64,000 nt of DNA from an uncultured Erythrobacter sp. (lineage in GTDB: Bacteria > Pseudomonadota > Alphaproteobacteria > Sphingomonadales > Sphingomonadaceae). The DNA lies in NCBI GenBank assembly GCA_947502305.1, contig CANMZA010000002.1, positions 62,001 to 126,000 of the forward strand, read 5' to 3'. The position numbers and the translations under genes are program-made. Positions 1 through 8,701 of the stretch are shown here, in pieces (within the stretch, counting starts at the first letter, position 1; each line of letters opens with the position of its first letter). Below the pieces are notes generated by a model that saw only the letters and a program-made list of their open reading frames with translations, had not been told where the DNA came from and searched no databases.

Positions 1-88
1 TCAATCTGCATCTGCCGCTCTAGCGTGCACGGCTTGAATTCGGGGCCGGAACGGGCACGGGTAGATATCTCTCGGGGAACAATCGCAC

Positions 89-1642
89 ATGTCAGCAAAC
101 GCAGAGCAGTCGAAAACGCTGCTGGATCACATCGTCAATGTATCAGACTTCATCTGGGGCGGCGAATGGAATGGAGAGCCGGTGTCTTGGCTTAGCATCG
201 GCGAAGTCGCCGTGCCGCCGATGGTCGTCGTCCTATTGGGCGTGGGTCTCTACATTATGATTGGCCTGAGATTTTATCCGATTGTGAAATTCGGGTCTGC
301 GGTAAAAGGTTTGTTCTCAAGCCGTAAAGGCGAGGGCGCAGGAGAAATCTCTCCGTTTGCGGCCCTATCGACGGCTCTATCAGGGCAAGTGGGCACGGGT
401 AATCTCGCCGGTGTCGCCTTTGCAATTGCGTGGGGCGGCCCAGGCGCCGTGTTCTGGATGTGGGTCACCGCGCTTGTCGGCATGGCACTCGCCTTCGCGG
501 AAGGCTCGCTCGCCATTCGCTACCGTGAAAAAACATCGGACGGCACATATCGCGGCGGGCCGATGACCTATATTATGATGGGTCTCGGGCCGAAATACAC
601 TTGGTTGGCAGTCATCTTCTGCATCGGCACGCTGTTTTCGGCGCTCGTCACCGGCAATTCGATTCAGGCAAATGAAGTCGCAACCGGGCTGAACGAATTG
701 TTTGGCATCGAACGCTGGGTCGGCGGCCTGATCGTAGCGCTTGCGGTTTTCGTCGTGATTATCGGCGGGATCAAATCCATCGGCCGGGTTGCTGAAAGCG
801 TCGTGCCATTCATGGCTGCCGCATACATCATTCTCGCCATCGTCGCGCTGGCCCTGAACGCAAGTGACCTGCCGGAAACCTTCGGACTGATCTTTAGCGG
901 TGCGTTCAACAATCAAGCGGCAGAGGGCGGCTTTGTCGGCGCGTTGATCATTATCGCAATCCGCGCCGGTGTGGCGCGCGGTCTGTTCTCAAACGAAGCG
1001 GGTCAAGGTTCGACACCAATCGCGCACGCTGTTGCGCAAACTGACGATCCTGAGCAGCAAGGCCGTATGGCGATGCTGGGCACGTTCATTGATACGATCG
1101 TGATTTGCACAATGACCGCTTTGGTCATTCTGACAGTTCAGGGCGACTTTACAGGCGCGGGTCAATCTGTCGCACATGTGTGGCAATCCGATCTCAGCAC
1201 GGTCGAAACGGCCGGTGTTGCGACAACCATCGCCGCTTATGCGGCGGCCTTCCCGACTTTGATTGCGGGCGTGCCGTTTGGCACATTGGTCGTCAGCGTG
1301 GCCTTGATCCTGTTTGTGTTCACGACGCTTCTGACATGGAGCTATTACGGGGAACGCGCGATCACCTTCCTCTACGACCGGGTTCCCGGCTCCACACGCG
1401 GCGGCGAAAAAGTGCTGCACATCATTTGGCGGGTCATCTGGTGTGTCGCGATCTTTGTCGGCGCAACTCAGCCGTCGCAATTGGTCTGGCGATTGGGCGA
1501 CATTTCGAATGCCGCAATGACGCTGCCCAACCTGCTGGCATTGTTGCTGCTTTCGGGTGTGGTGTTCAAATTGGCCCGCGGTGAGAAGGATGCGGGCGAA
1601 ACGCACATGGCGGAAACACCGGAAGAACCTGAAGAATATTGA
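89..1642 (+). CDS. Sodium:alanine symporter family protein (AGCS)
   Basis: This 517-residue integral membrane protein has the features of the AGCS (alanine or glycine:cation symporter) family, which imports alanine or glycine with sodium. The family-typical glycine-rich stretches are visible: FAALSTALSGQVGTGNLAGV near residues 90-110 and ARGLFSNEAGQGSTPIAHAV near residue 300. The length matches the usual 450-540 residues and about ten hydrophobic segments can be read. The start is an ATG preceded by a purine-rich CGGGGAACA. The tail is charged and E-rich (TPEEPEEY). It is a single transcription unit closed by a strong terminator just downstream. The substrate is inferred from the family, so another small neutral amino acid is possible. 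Confidence 0.93.
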   Translation: MSANAEQSKTLLDHIVNVSDFIWGGEWNGEPVSWLSIGEVAVPPMVVVLLGVGLYIMIGLRFYPIVKFGSAVKGLFSSRKGEGAGEISPFAALSTALSGQVGTGNLAGVAFAIAWGGPGAVFWMWVTALVGMALAFAEGSLAIRYREKTSDGTYRGGPMTYIMMGLGPKYTWLAVIFCIGTLFSALVTGNSIQANEVATGLNELFGIERWVGGLIVALAVFVVIIGGIKSIGRVAESVVPFMAAAYIILAIVALALNASDLPETFGLIFSGAFNNQAAEGGFVGALIIIAIRAGVARGLFSNEAGQGSTPIAHAVAQTDDPEQQGRMAMLGTFIDTIVICTMTALVILTVQGDFTGAGQSVAHVWQSDLSTVETAGVATTIAAYAAAFPTLIAGVPFGTLVVSVALILFVFTTLLTWSYYGERAITFLYDRVPGSTRGGEKVLHIIWRVIWCVAIFVGATQPSQLVWRLGDISNAAMTLPNLLALLLLSGVVFKLARGEKDAGETHMAETPEEPEEY

Positions 1643-1650
1643 TCAGAAAA

Positions 1651-1687
1651 GGGCCGCGGCGTTTACGGAAACGCTGCGGCCTTTTTT
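1651..1687 (+). terminator. Rho-independent terminator of the AGCS symporter gene
   Basis: A GC-rich inverted repeat (GGCCGC-GCGTTT, loop ACGG, AAACGC-GCGGCC) is followed directly by six T residues, starting about 8 bases after the stop codon of the symporter gene. This is a textbook intrinsic terminator. Confidence 0.9.
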
Positions 1688-1840
1688 GCCAGTCAACCAC
1701 CCAAAAATCTGCGCTAGCAAGCACTGCTCAGTTCACTGGCGAAACTGCGCCATGACATCACCTGCGCTTTCGACAGAGCGTAGTGGGAGGACTTTTTGAT
1801 TGGGAAAACGAGCCGGCGCAGCCAGGCCCGTAAAATTTAA

Positions 1841-1916
1841 TGGCAGGGGCACAGAGACTCGAACTCTGGACCTTCGGTTTTGGAGACCGACGCTCTACCA
1901 ACTGAGCTACGCCCCT
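1841..1916 (-). tRNA. tRNA-Trp (CCA anticodon)
   Basis: The minus strand folds as a complete cloverleaf of 76 bases with an encoded 3' CCA. The acceptor stem is AGGGGCG pairing with TGCCCCT, the D arm contains AGCTCAGTTGGTAGAGC, the T arm contains GTTCGAGTC, and the anticodon loop CTCCAAA carries CCA, which reads UGG (Trp). In many alphaproteobacteria this tRNA precedes secE-nusG. Here the flanking genes are different. Confidence 0.96.
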
Positions 1917-2074
1917 ACGCGAGCAGCGCCAATATCGAAGGTCGCCCCCTTAGGCAAGGGATTAGGTGTCAGATGATGGATGTCCGCCCAAAGCCGCGCC
2001 CTGCGCCTGTTTTCGGCCACCTCTGGTCGCATACGTACTAGCGCCGCGCGCGGGCGCTGTTAGAGCGCGCGGAT

Positions 2075-2803
2075 ATGCATTCTCCTTTGCGCGCCTCAAT
2101 CCCGGTTGAAACCCTGCTGCTGGCCTATCGCAGCGGGATTTTCCCAATGGCGGATAAGCGTGAAGATCAGGATATTTTCTGGGTTGAGCCGCGTGACCGG
2201 GCGATCATTCCCTTGGACGGCCTGCATATGTCCAAAAGCCTGCGTAAAGCCGTGCGCGCGCCGCGATTTTCGGTGACCCACAACCGGGCCTTTGATGATG
2301 TCATTCGCGCCTGTGCCGCCCCGCGACCGGGCCATCCCGAAAGCTGGATCAGCGAACGAATCGTCGCAAGCTATTCAGAACTGCACCGCGCAGGCCACGC
2401 GCATTCGATCGAATGCTGGGTAGAGGTTGATGGCGATGAATTGCTGGTCGGCGGGCTGTACGGTGTGTCGTTCGATTCTGTATTTTGCGGGGAAAGCATG
2501 TTCAGCCTCGCGGATAATGCCAGCAAAGTTGCTTTGTGCTGGCTCGTCGCGCTTTTGCGGCAGGCCGGTTTCAAACTGCTCGATTGCCAATTTATGACCG
2601 ATCACCTCGCCTCTATGGGCGCGGTGGAGATACCGCAGAAGGATTATCTAAAACTGGTTGATGCCGCGCGAGGCCAGCCGCAGATGACATTGGGTGAGGC
2701 CTATGCCGATTTCCATACAGAGCAGCACCTGACGGCGCTTCACTCGTCGCTTCATTCGTCTCCGGGGAAACTCATCGCGCAATCTTTGACCCAAACGTCA
2801 TAG
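2075..2803 (+). CDS. aat: Leucyl/phenylalanyl-tRNA--protein transferase
   Basis: The 242-residue protein is the Aat enzyme of the bacterial N-degron pathway, which moves Leu or Phe from tRNA to proteins with an N-terminal Arg or Lys and so marks them for ClpS/ClpAP. Family hallmarks are visible: AYRSGIFPM near residue 20, FWVEPRDRAIIPL near residue 40, the GGLYGVSFDSVFCGESMF core near residues 130-150, the LLDCQFMTDHLASMGAVEIP segment, and a C-terminus ending in QTS as in many Aat proteins. Its last 52 bases overlap the 3' end of the opposite-strand DUF2155 gene. The aat-DUF2155-NDUFA12 neighbourhood recurs in alphaproteobacteria. Confidence 0.95.
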   Translation: MHSPLRASIPVETLLLAYRSGIFPMADKREDQDIFWVEPRDRAIIPLDGLHMSKSLRKAVRAPRFSVTHNRAFDDVIRACAAPRPGHPESWISERIVASYSELHRAGHAHSIECWVEVDGDELLVGGLYGVSFDSVFCGESMFSLADNASKVALCWLVALLRQAGFKLLDCQFMTDHLASMGAVEIPQKDYLKLVDAARGQPQMTLGEAYADFHTEQHLTALHSSLHSSPGKLIAQSLTQTS

Positions 2804-3240
2804 ACCGGGTGCTCGACCACGTTCAGGCTGGGGTTTTCTTTAAACAGCCATCCTGAAAAGACGCGAGTATGCGCATCCGCGCCGCGTTCCAGCACGTCGA
2901 CTTGAACAAATGCGCCGGTTTCCTGAGGAAATTCGTAAGGTGCGGTGCGCTCACACGCTTCTAGACGGACAATGACTTGTCCTTCCTCGATTGTTTCACC
3001 GGGCCTGATTTCGAAATCTTGGCTGACATTGTTGCGCTTGTTCAGCAGGCCAATGGTTGCCACTCGCTCCGCCATCGGCGTCGAATCGCCGATCTCAACC
3101 GGGCTTAGCTCAGGTGTTTCTTCGGCATCTTCGAGCGCAAGCTCTACCGGCGAATTGTCGACCTCAGGTTCGGCCTCCTCGCACCCAGCAAGCACCAAGA
3201 CGGCCATTGCAGGCACGAGAAAGTGAGGTCTGCGCGTCAC
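2752..3240 (-). CDS. DUF2155 domain-containing lipoprotein
   Basis: From a GTG at 3240 this encodes 162 residues. The N-terminus is VTRRPHFLVPAMAVLVLAGC: two arginines, a hydrophobic core and a LAGC lipobox, so it should be a lipoprotein. The C-terminal half carries the DUF2155 pattern, with FEIRPGETIEEGQVIVRLEA, then the FSGWLFKENPSLNVVEHPVY segment and DVWVKDC at the end. The molecular role of DUF2155 is not known. The open frame extends upstream to 3378 but that part overlaps the preceding gene; the GTG lies nine bases after that gene's stop and gives a proper signal peptide. ATG at 3207 would truncate the signal. The 3' end overlaps aat by 52 bases in antisense. Confidence 0.82.
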   Translation of the reverse strand: MTRRPHFLVPAMAVLVLAGCEEAEPEVDNSPVELALEDAEETPELSPVEIGDSTPMAERVATIGLLNKRNNVSQDFEIRPGETIEEGQVIVRLEACERTAPYEFPQETGAFVQVDVLERGADAHTRVFSGWLFKENPSLNVVEHPVYDVWVKDCAMSFPGDE

Positions 3241-3248
3241 TGAGTGGG

Positions 3249-3671
3249 TTACGCCTCGGGCGTCCACGCTTCGTAATCGCCGTCTGCGCTGGCGCGCTTG
3301 CCGCCGCGTTCCAGCGCACCTTGCGGGCGATAGGCCGACGCGGTTCCAGTGGCATTGGGAGTGTAATCGACCTCCCAAATCTTAGCGGGCGGCAAATGGC
3401 TTTCCGGCACATCGTCATATGATCCGTGCAACCAGCCATGCCATTCACTCGGCACGCGGCTGGCGTCATTGCCGCCATTATAAATCACCCAGCGGCGCTC
3501 ACGCTGAGTGTAGGAGCCATTGGGCTTCTGACCGGATTTCGGCTTTGCGCGGTGATAGGTGTTGCCCTGCGCATCGGTGCCAACATGTTCGCCGCCAACC
3601 CGCTTGGACCACCAATGCGTGCCGATGGTCGCGCCATCCCACCAGGTGAAAATTTTGCCTAAGATTCCCAT
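3249..3671 (-). CDS. NDUFA12-family NADH:ubiquinone oxidoreductase accessory protein
   Basis: A 140-residue protein of the NDUFA12 (B17.2 / complex I 17.2 kDa subunit) family, a supernumerary subunit or assembly factor of respiratory complex I found in alphaproteobacteria and mitochondria. Visible hallmarks are the start MGILGKIFTWWDGATIGT, the GTDAQGNTYHR core, the RRWVIYNGGNDASRVPSEWH segment and the W-H-x-W-L-H motif. The ATG at 3671 is chosen because homologues start at this methionine; an in-frame start at 3707 would add 12 non-conserved residues. It is upstream of, and probably co-transcribed with, the DUF2155 gene. Confidence 0.9.
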   Translation of the reverse strand: MGILGKIFTWWDGATIGTHWWSKRVGGEHVGTDAQGNTYHRAKPKSGQKPNGSYTQRERRWVIYNGGNDASRVPSEWHGWLHGSYDDVPESHLPPAKIWEVDYTPNATGTASAYRPQGALERGGKRASADGDYEAWTPEA

Positions 3672-3760
3672 GCCCGCGCTGTTAGCCGAATTGCGCCGCT
3701 GCGCCAATATGCAAAGATCACGTCAGACCGCGAAAGATGCGGCCTGCTCATTCTGGTGTC

Positions 3761-4303
3761 TTATTCTGGCAATTCAAACTCCACCATGTCGCCTGCGGTG
3801 ATCCCCAATTCCTCAGACAAACCGCCGCGAATCTCAAACACCGCCAGCGCCGGGCCAATCGATGACACGCTGTCTGTTGTGTACGGGACGCCGTCCTCAA
3901 TATTGGTGATCCGGCTGTCTGGGCCGATGAAGATAATGTCGAGCGGAAGAGGCGTGTTCTTCATCCAAAAACTACGAGGCTGCGCCTGATAAGAGGGGAA
4001 AAGCATCCCTTCGTCATCGCCCATTTCTGTGCGGAACATCATCCCGCGCTGCTGCGCTTCGCCGGAAGCGGCGAGCTCGGTGGTGAAAGTGTGGCGCGCC
4101 TCGGCGCTGACCACGGTAACCTCGATCAATTCCAGGCCGCTGTCCGGATCGCGGGCAATTTCGCTCTGCGCAGTCGGGGCAATCGCCGGTTCGCCAGCTG
4201 CCCCAGCCGGGGCGCAGGCCGCCGCCACCAAAATGATGGGGGCCAATATCGGTAAGCAGGGTGGTTCTCGGTATGAGGTTCCCCAACAATCAAAAATTGC
4301 CAT
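3761..4303 (-). CDS. DUF192 domain-containing lipoprotein
   Basis: From ATG 4303 (Shine-Dalgarno TGGAGG about ten bases upstream) this encodes 180 residues. A hydrophobic N-terminal segment ends in a VAAAC lipobox-like site, indicating an exported, probably lipid-anchored protein. The DUF192 domain fills the rest: QQRGMMFRTEMGDDEGMLFP, then RSFWMKNTPLPLDIIFI, and a final hydrophobic strand ending near GDMVEFELPE. The function of DUF192 is not established. The start overlaps the end of recX by 14 bases, so the two are likely translationally coupled. The open frame continues upstream inside recX, but that part is shadow. Confidence 0.88.
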   Translation of the reverse strand: MAIFDCWGTSYREPPCLPILAPIILVAAACAPAGAAGEPAIAPTAQSEIARDPDSGLELIEVTVVSAEARHTFTTELAASGEAQQRGMMFRTEMGDDEGMLFPSYQAQPRSFWMKNTPLPLDIIFIGPDSRITNIEDGVPYTTDSVSSIGPALAVFEIRGGLSEELGITAGDMVEFELPE

Positions 4304-4955
4304 CGTCTTCAGCCTCCAGCAGCCATTCCTCAATCTCTTCGCTCGCGGCTGCATCCAAGATGAACCGCACGTGGTCATATAGGTGGCCTGCACGCAGCAT
4401 TGCGGCAACCTGTTTTTCGCGGGCCTTGTGCCGAATTGCCGGATCATCGGTTTCGTCTGTTTCATCGGGCGAGTGGCCAAAGGGGCCAAATCGCCGCTTT
4501 TGCGCCAAAACCACTGCCGCTCGCCGGCTTTGTGCCTCGTTTGGCGCATTATCTGCGCGCACATCTTCCTCAACCCCGGCCGCCCACAGCGCCTGCTCCA
4601 CTCGCCTCGCGCCATATCCGCGAGCGGTCAAATCCCGGCTTCTGCCCCGCGCATACACTTCATCATCGACATAACCGAGCTCAATCATTTGTGTGACAAG
4701 GCCGGTCACATCCAATGCGATTTCGCGGCCATCATCATCCTCTGCCACGCCGCGTGTGCGGATTTTGCGGGCAAGATACCCCTCCAATTTCGCGCCGGTC
4801 GTGGCAAAGCGCGCGGCATAGGACAATGCCAGATCGCGCAGCATTGCCGCATCCAAAGGCCGTGACTTTTTCGGCTTGCGGGGCTCGCGCGGCTTTCTAC
4901 GCCGCCGCTTTTCACCGCCTTCGGCTCCGCCCAATTCACTACCGGAATATGACAT
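4290..4955 (-). CDS. recX: Regulatory protein RecX
   Basis: A 221-residue RecX-family protein, the negative modulator of RecA filaments. A basic, low-complexity head (KRRRRKPREPRKPKKSRP) precedes the helical repeats typical of RecX: ALSYAARFATTGAKLEGYLA, LVTQMIELGYVDDEVYARGR, the RGYGARRVEQALWAAGV segment and a third repeat ending near the C-terminus. No recA lies next to it, as is common in Sphingomonadales. It overlaps the downstream DUF192 gene by 14 bases. Confidence 0.88.
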   Translation of the reverse strand: MSYSGSELGGAEGGEKRRRRKPREPRKPKKSRPLDAAMLRDLALSYAARFATTGAKLEGYLARKIRTRGVAEDDDGREIALDVTGLVTQMIELGYVDDEVYARGRSRDLTARGYGARRVEQALWAAGVEEDVRADNAPNEAQSRRAAVVLAQKRRFGPFGHSPDETDETDDPAIRHKAREKQVAAMLRAGHLYDHVRFILDAAASEEIEEWLLEAEDDGNF

Positions 4956-5110
4956 TTTGCGCCTCCGCGTGACAATTTCGCCTTATTCGTGCCATAGTCC
5001 TTATCAAATGGGAAAAGCCGAAATAAGCGCAGAGGCCATGCTTCTGTGTCTGTGGGGATATAATAGGCCGCTAAGCCGCGCGCCGCAAATTACAGGTTTC
5101 GCTAATAAAT

Positions 5111-6844
5111 ATGACCGACGCCGCCCTTAAGCCGACGCCGAATGATTGCGATCTACCGCGCATTCGTGCCCAATTTCCTACCTTCAATGATGCGATTGAT
5201 TACGCCGCTCGCAGCGAAAAGGGTATGAATTTTCATGATATGCGGGGCGGGCTCGAAAGAGTTTACCCTTATTCTGAGATGCGCGACGACGCGATTCAGA
5301 TGGCCTATCGTCTGATCGCGGCAGGGATCAAACCCAAAGACCGCGTGGCGCTGATTGCAGAAACGGGCCCGGAATTCACGTCTTTGTTCTGCGCCTGCGT
5401 CTATGCGGGCGCTTGGCCGGTGCCACTGCCGCTGCCGACGACGTTTGGCGGCAAAGACAGCTATATCGATCAGCTTGCGGTGCAATTAAGCAGCTCAGAC
5501 CCCAGCGTTCTGATCTACCCAGAAGAAATCGCCGAAATGGCAGGGACCGCGGCGGCGAAACAGGGATGCGCTGGGATCAGCTGGCAGGAATTTGAGAAAG
5601 ACGCCGCGCCAGAGGTGGAACTGCCCAAGGCGTCCCCTGACGACATTTGCTATTTGCAATATTCTTCCGGCTCGACCCGTTTCCCAACCGGGGTCGCGGT
5701 CACGCATGAGGCATTGCTGCACAATCTCTACGGTCATGCAGTGTCGATGGAATTGGGCGAGAATGATCGCTGCGTCAGCTGGCTACCGCTCTATCACGAT
5801 ATGGGGCTGGTTGGGTGTTTCTTATCGCTGGTGGCCAACCAATTCTCGGTTGATTTCCTGAAACCTGACGCCTTCGCGCGCCGCCCGCTCGCATGGCTCG
5901 ATATGATCAGCCGCAATCCCGGCAACACCTGTTCTTATTCACCGACCTTTGGCTACGACATTTGTGCGCGCCGCATTTCTAGCCAAACCAATGTGGCTGA
6001 ACGCTTCGATCTGTCGCGCTGGCGGATTGCGGGCAATGGCGCGGATATGATCCGGCCCGACGTGATGCAGAATTTCGTCAATGCCTTTGCCGATGCAGGT
6101 TTCAAGGCATCGGCATTTACCCCTTCATACGGACTGGCAGAGGCTGTTTTGGCCGTCACCGTTATGCCGCCGGGCGAAGGCATTCGTGTGGAGCTGGTCG
6201 AAGAAGAACGCCTGTCAGGCACTCCGCGCGACATCAGCCGCCCGGCCCGTTACCGCGCGATCGTCAATTGCGGCAAACCGCTGCCAGATATGAATGTCCT
6301 GATCACCGGCGAAGACGGTCATGCGCGCGGCGATCATCAGATTGGTAAGGTTTGGTGCCAAGGGCCGAGCGTCATGGATTCCTATTTCCGTGATCCCAAC
6401 GCGACAGAAGATTGCCTCGTCGATGGCTGGCTGGATACCGGCGATATGGGGTATATGGCGGATGGATATTTGTTCATCGTTGGCCGCGCCAAGGATATGA
6501 TCATCATCAACGGCAAGAACCATTGGCCGCAAGATATTGAATGGGCGGTGGAGCAGCTGCCTGGCTTCAATCACGGTGACATTGCCGCGTTCTCTGTGGA
6601 AACAGAAGGCGGCGAAGAAGCGCCCGCCGTGCTGGTTCATTGCCGCGTCGCGGACCCTGTCGAGCGCGTAAAATTGCGCGAGCAAATCTCTGACAAGGTT
6701 CGCTCTGTCACCGGGATGAGCTGCGTTGTGGAATTGGTACCGCCGCGCACATTGCCGCGCACCAGTTCAGGCAAACTGAGCCGGGCGAAAGCGAAAAAGC
6801 TGTATCTGTCGGGCGAGATCGTACCACTAGAAATAGCGGCATAG
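5111..6844 (+). CDS. Fatty acyl-AMP ligase (FAAL) family protein
   Basis: A 577-residue adenylate-forming enzyme. The ATP-binding motif YSSGSTRFPTGVAVTH lies near residue 185, the WLPLYHDMGLVG block follows near residue 225, the A8-region motif GWLDTGDMGY is near residue 440, and the C-terminal lysine is in the PRTSSGKLSRAKAKK segment. The match is to FAALs, which activate long-chain fatty acids to acyl-adenylates and pass them to acyl carrier proteins, rather than to CoA. No acyl carrier protein or polyketide synthase gene is adjacent, so its acceptor must lie elsewhere. The 155 bases upstream presumably hold its promoter. Confidence 0.88.
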   Translation: MTDAALKPTPNDCDLPRIRAQFPTFNDAIDYAARSEKGMNFHDMRGGLERVYPYSEMRDDAIQMAYRLIAAGIKPKDRVALIAETGPEFTSLFCACVYAGAWPVPLPLPTTFGGKDSYIDQLAVQLSSSDPSVLIYPEEIAEMAGTAAAKQGCAGISWQEFEKDAAPEVELPKASPDDICYLQYSSGSTRFPTGVAVTHEALLHNLYGHAVSMELGENDRCVSWLPLYHDMGLVGCFLSLVANQFSVDFLKPDAFARRPLAWLDMISRNPGNTCSYSPTFGYDICARRISSQTNVAERFDLSRWRIAGNGADMIRPDVMQNFVNAFADAGFKASAFTPSYGLAEAVLAVTVMPPGEGIRVELVEEERLSGTPRDISRPARYRAIVNCGKPLPDMNVLITGEDGHARGDHQIGKVWCQGPSVMDSYFRDPNATEDCLVDGWLDTGDMGYMADGYLFIVGRAKDMIIINGKNHWPQDIEWAVEQLPGFNHGDIAAFSVETEGGEEAPAVLVHCRVADPVERVKLREQISDKVRSVTGMSCVVELVPPRTLPRTSSGKLSRAKAKKLYLSGEIVPLEIAA

Positions 6845-6870
6845 TTAGAAGGGTAGCTACGAGGGTGGTC

Positions 6871-6897
6871 AGCAGGCCAATTGGCGGCTTGCCTGCT
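6871..6897. terminator. Possible terminator between FAAL and the DUF389 gene
   Basis: An inverted repeat AGCAGGC ... GCCTGCT lies in the 60-base gap between two convergent genes. On the plus strand it is followed by CGCCGTTTT. The loop is 13 bases and the T run is short, so this is a weak candidate. Confidence 0.4.
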
Positions 6898-6904
6898 CGC
6901 CGTT

Positions 6905-8467
6905 TTAGCGCCCGCCCCAATCTGCGCGCATCATACCGCTGCCATTGCGGACGCTCACGCTGACCCCGCGTCTTGCAAGGATTTCTGCGGCCTGTGTCGT
7001 TTGATCGGCTGTTCCGATCAAGACGATGGGCAAATCCACCCGTTTGGAAGCCCATTCCACCACCGCCAACGCTTGGGCACCTTGTGGTGAGGGGCCTTCT
7101 TCACCAAATGGGATGCTTTGCGGCAATTCGCCAATTGGCGGCAGCAATTCGATAGCCCAATCCGGCTCCGTCGCCGCAATGCGCATCTCCAGCGCGCGGT
7201 ATGCAGCCAAAGTAGCTCCATCCAGCCGCTCCGCACGGACGGTTGCCCGGCGGCGAGTGCGATCAACGGTAACGTCATCTTCCCCAACACCGGCGACCAA
7301 AGCCAGCCGCTTGGCCAGATCATCGGCGCGTTCAAGCTCCACGGCTTCCTCACTCGCCCGTGCAGCGGAAAGCTGCGCCCGTTCAGCCGCACTTGCGCTC
7401 GTATCGACCTTCAATTGGGTCAGCGACAATTCAACCGGCTGCGACAGTCGCCCGGCCAAGGCGCGCTCAATCTCAGCCTCTGCATCGGGCCTCAATGACG
7501 ATGTGAGCACTTTGGAACTGATCGAGACAGGCTTGCCGCCAAATTCAATTTCGAGCTCATCAATGATGGTATTTGAATCAAAAGTTTCCTCGATTTCCGC
7601 GCGCACAATCCGCTGAGCATTGGTTTGCCAAGCAATTTGCTGGAGCGAGAGTGCAAGCGGGATCGCCAGAGCCACGAATACTGCGGCCACCGCAACGTTC
7701 TGAAACAGACTGTTGCGCGAACTCAGCGAGGTCTTGAAACCATAAAGCCGCGCCATTGCAAGCGCCGTCAGAGCGATGGTGATGAGGTTGGTGACATACA
7801 GCAGCAGCGCGCCGGAAAACACTGTCCAGTTCCAAGTCGCAAGCCCAAACCCAACCGTCGCCAGAGGCGGCATCAATGCAGTGGCGATGGCAACGCCGAC
7901 AATCGTCCCCTCGCGGCCGCGGATCATCGCATAGGCACCCGCGAGCGCCGAAAACAGAGCGATAAAGAGGTCAAACAGATTTGGCTGCGTGCGCGCAGCG
8001 ATTTCTGGCGTGATCGTTTGAATGGGGGAAAGATAGACCAAGCCCGCCGTTAGCGCGACAGCCATCAAAGTGCCCCAGGCAAGACTGCGCGCGGATTTCT
8101 TGAGCCATTGGTAATCGCCAATCGCCAAGGCGAAACCCAATCCCATAATCGGATCCATCAAAGGCGACAAAAGCATCGCGCCGATCACAACCGCTGGCGA
8201 TGATAGCAACAGACCCAGTACCGCGATCCCAGCGCTCATCGCAGTCATAAACAGATAACGTTCGGACAAATCGCATTCAGCGCGGCGTTTCTCGATCACA
8301 CGCGCCTGATCGACTGTCCCAACCACGTCTTCGCGCCACCAGCGCCGGACGCTCAGCAGGATACGCCCGGCTGACATGCCCTCCCCCGGCACAGCGGCCC
8401 CTTGGGTCTCAATCGGCGTATAGCCAGAGCTTGAAGGCGCGGCTGGAGCTTTGGTTTCTTTATCCAC
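6905..8467 (-). CDS. DUF389 domain-containing membrane protein
   Basis: About 520 residues with the DUF389 transmembrane core: LLLSSPAVVIGAMLLSPLMD followed by several hydrophobic helices (ALAIGDYQWLKKSARSLAWG, the IALFSALAGAYAMIRGREG segment and TIVGVAIATALMPPLATVG). The C-terminal half is a long soluble domain containing two BON-like or periplasmic repeats and an A/E-rich coil. The biochemical role of DUF389 is unknown. The start is uncertain: the frame is open to a GTG at 8578, but the first 37 residues look non-conserved and lack a ribosome binding site. GTG 8467 has an AGGA 12 bases upstream and was preferred. ATG 8509 and ATG 8569 are alternatives. Confidence 0.85.
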   Translation of the reverse strand: MDKETKAPAAPSSSGYTPIETQGAAVPGEGMSAGRILLSVRRWWREDVVGTVDQARVIEKRRAECDLSERYLFMTAMSAGIAVLGLLLSSPAVVIGAMLLSPLMDPIMGLGFALAIGDYQWLKKSARSLAWGTLMAVALTAGLVYLSPIQTITPEIAARTQPNLFDLFIALFSALAGAYAMIRGREGTIVGVAIATALMPPLATVGFGLATWNWTVFSGALLLYVTNLITIALTALAMARLYGFKTSLSSRNSLFQNVAVAAVFVALAIPLALSLQQIAWQTNAQRIVRAEIEETFDSNTIIDELEIEFGGKPVSISSKVLTSSLRPDAEAEIERALAGRLSQPVELSLTQLKVDTSASAAERAQLSAARASEEAVELERADDLAKRLALVAGVGEDDVTVDRTRRRATVRAERLDGATLAAYRALEMRIAATEPDWAIELLPPIGELPQSIPFGEEGPSPQGAQALAVVEWASKRVDLPIVLIGTADQTTQAAEILARRGVSVSVRNGSGMMRADWGGR

Positions 8468-8701
8468 GAGCGTGTATTTTCCTAATGACTGCAAGCATTT
8501 TAGGGCCATTGGGCGCGGAACGAAAGCGGCTTCGTCAGCTGATGAATTTTCACGGCCCTTATCAGGCATGGATTGCACGCGGAAAACACGCTAGCTTTCA
8601 AAGCAATCTTGAAAGACGTGTTTTAGATCACTAATACAGTAGTCAAGGAAAGCCGCCCGCGCACCCAATTCGCCGGCGGACCAAGGAGCAAGACGAGCCG
8701 C

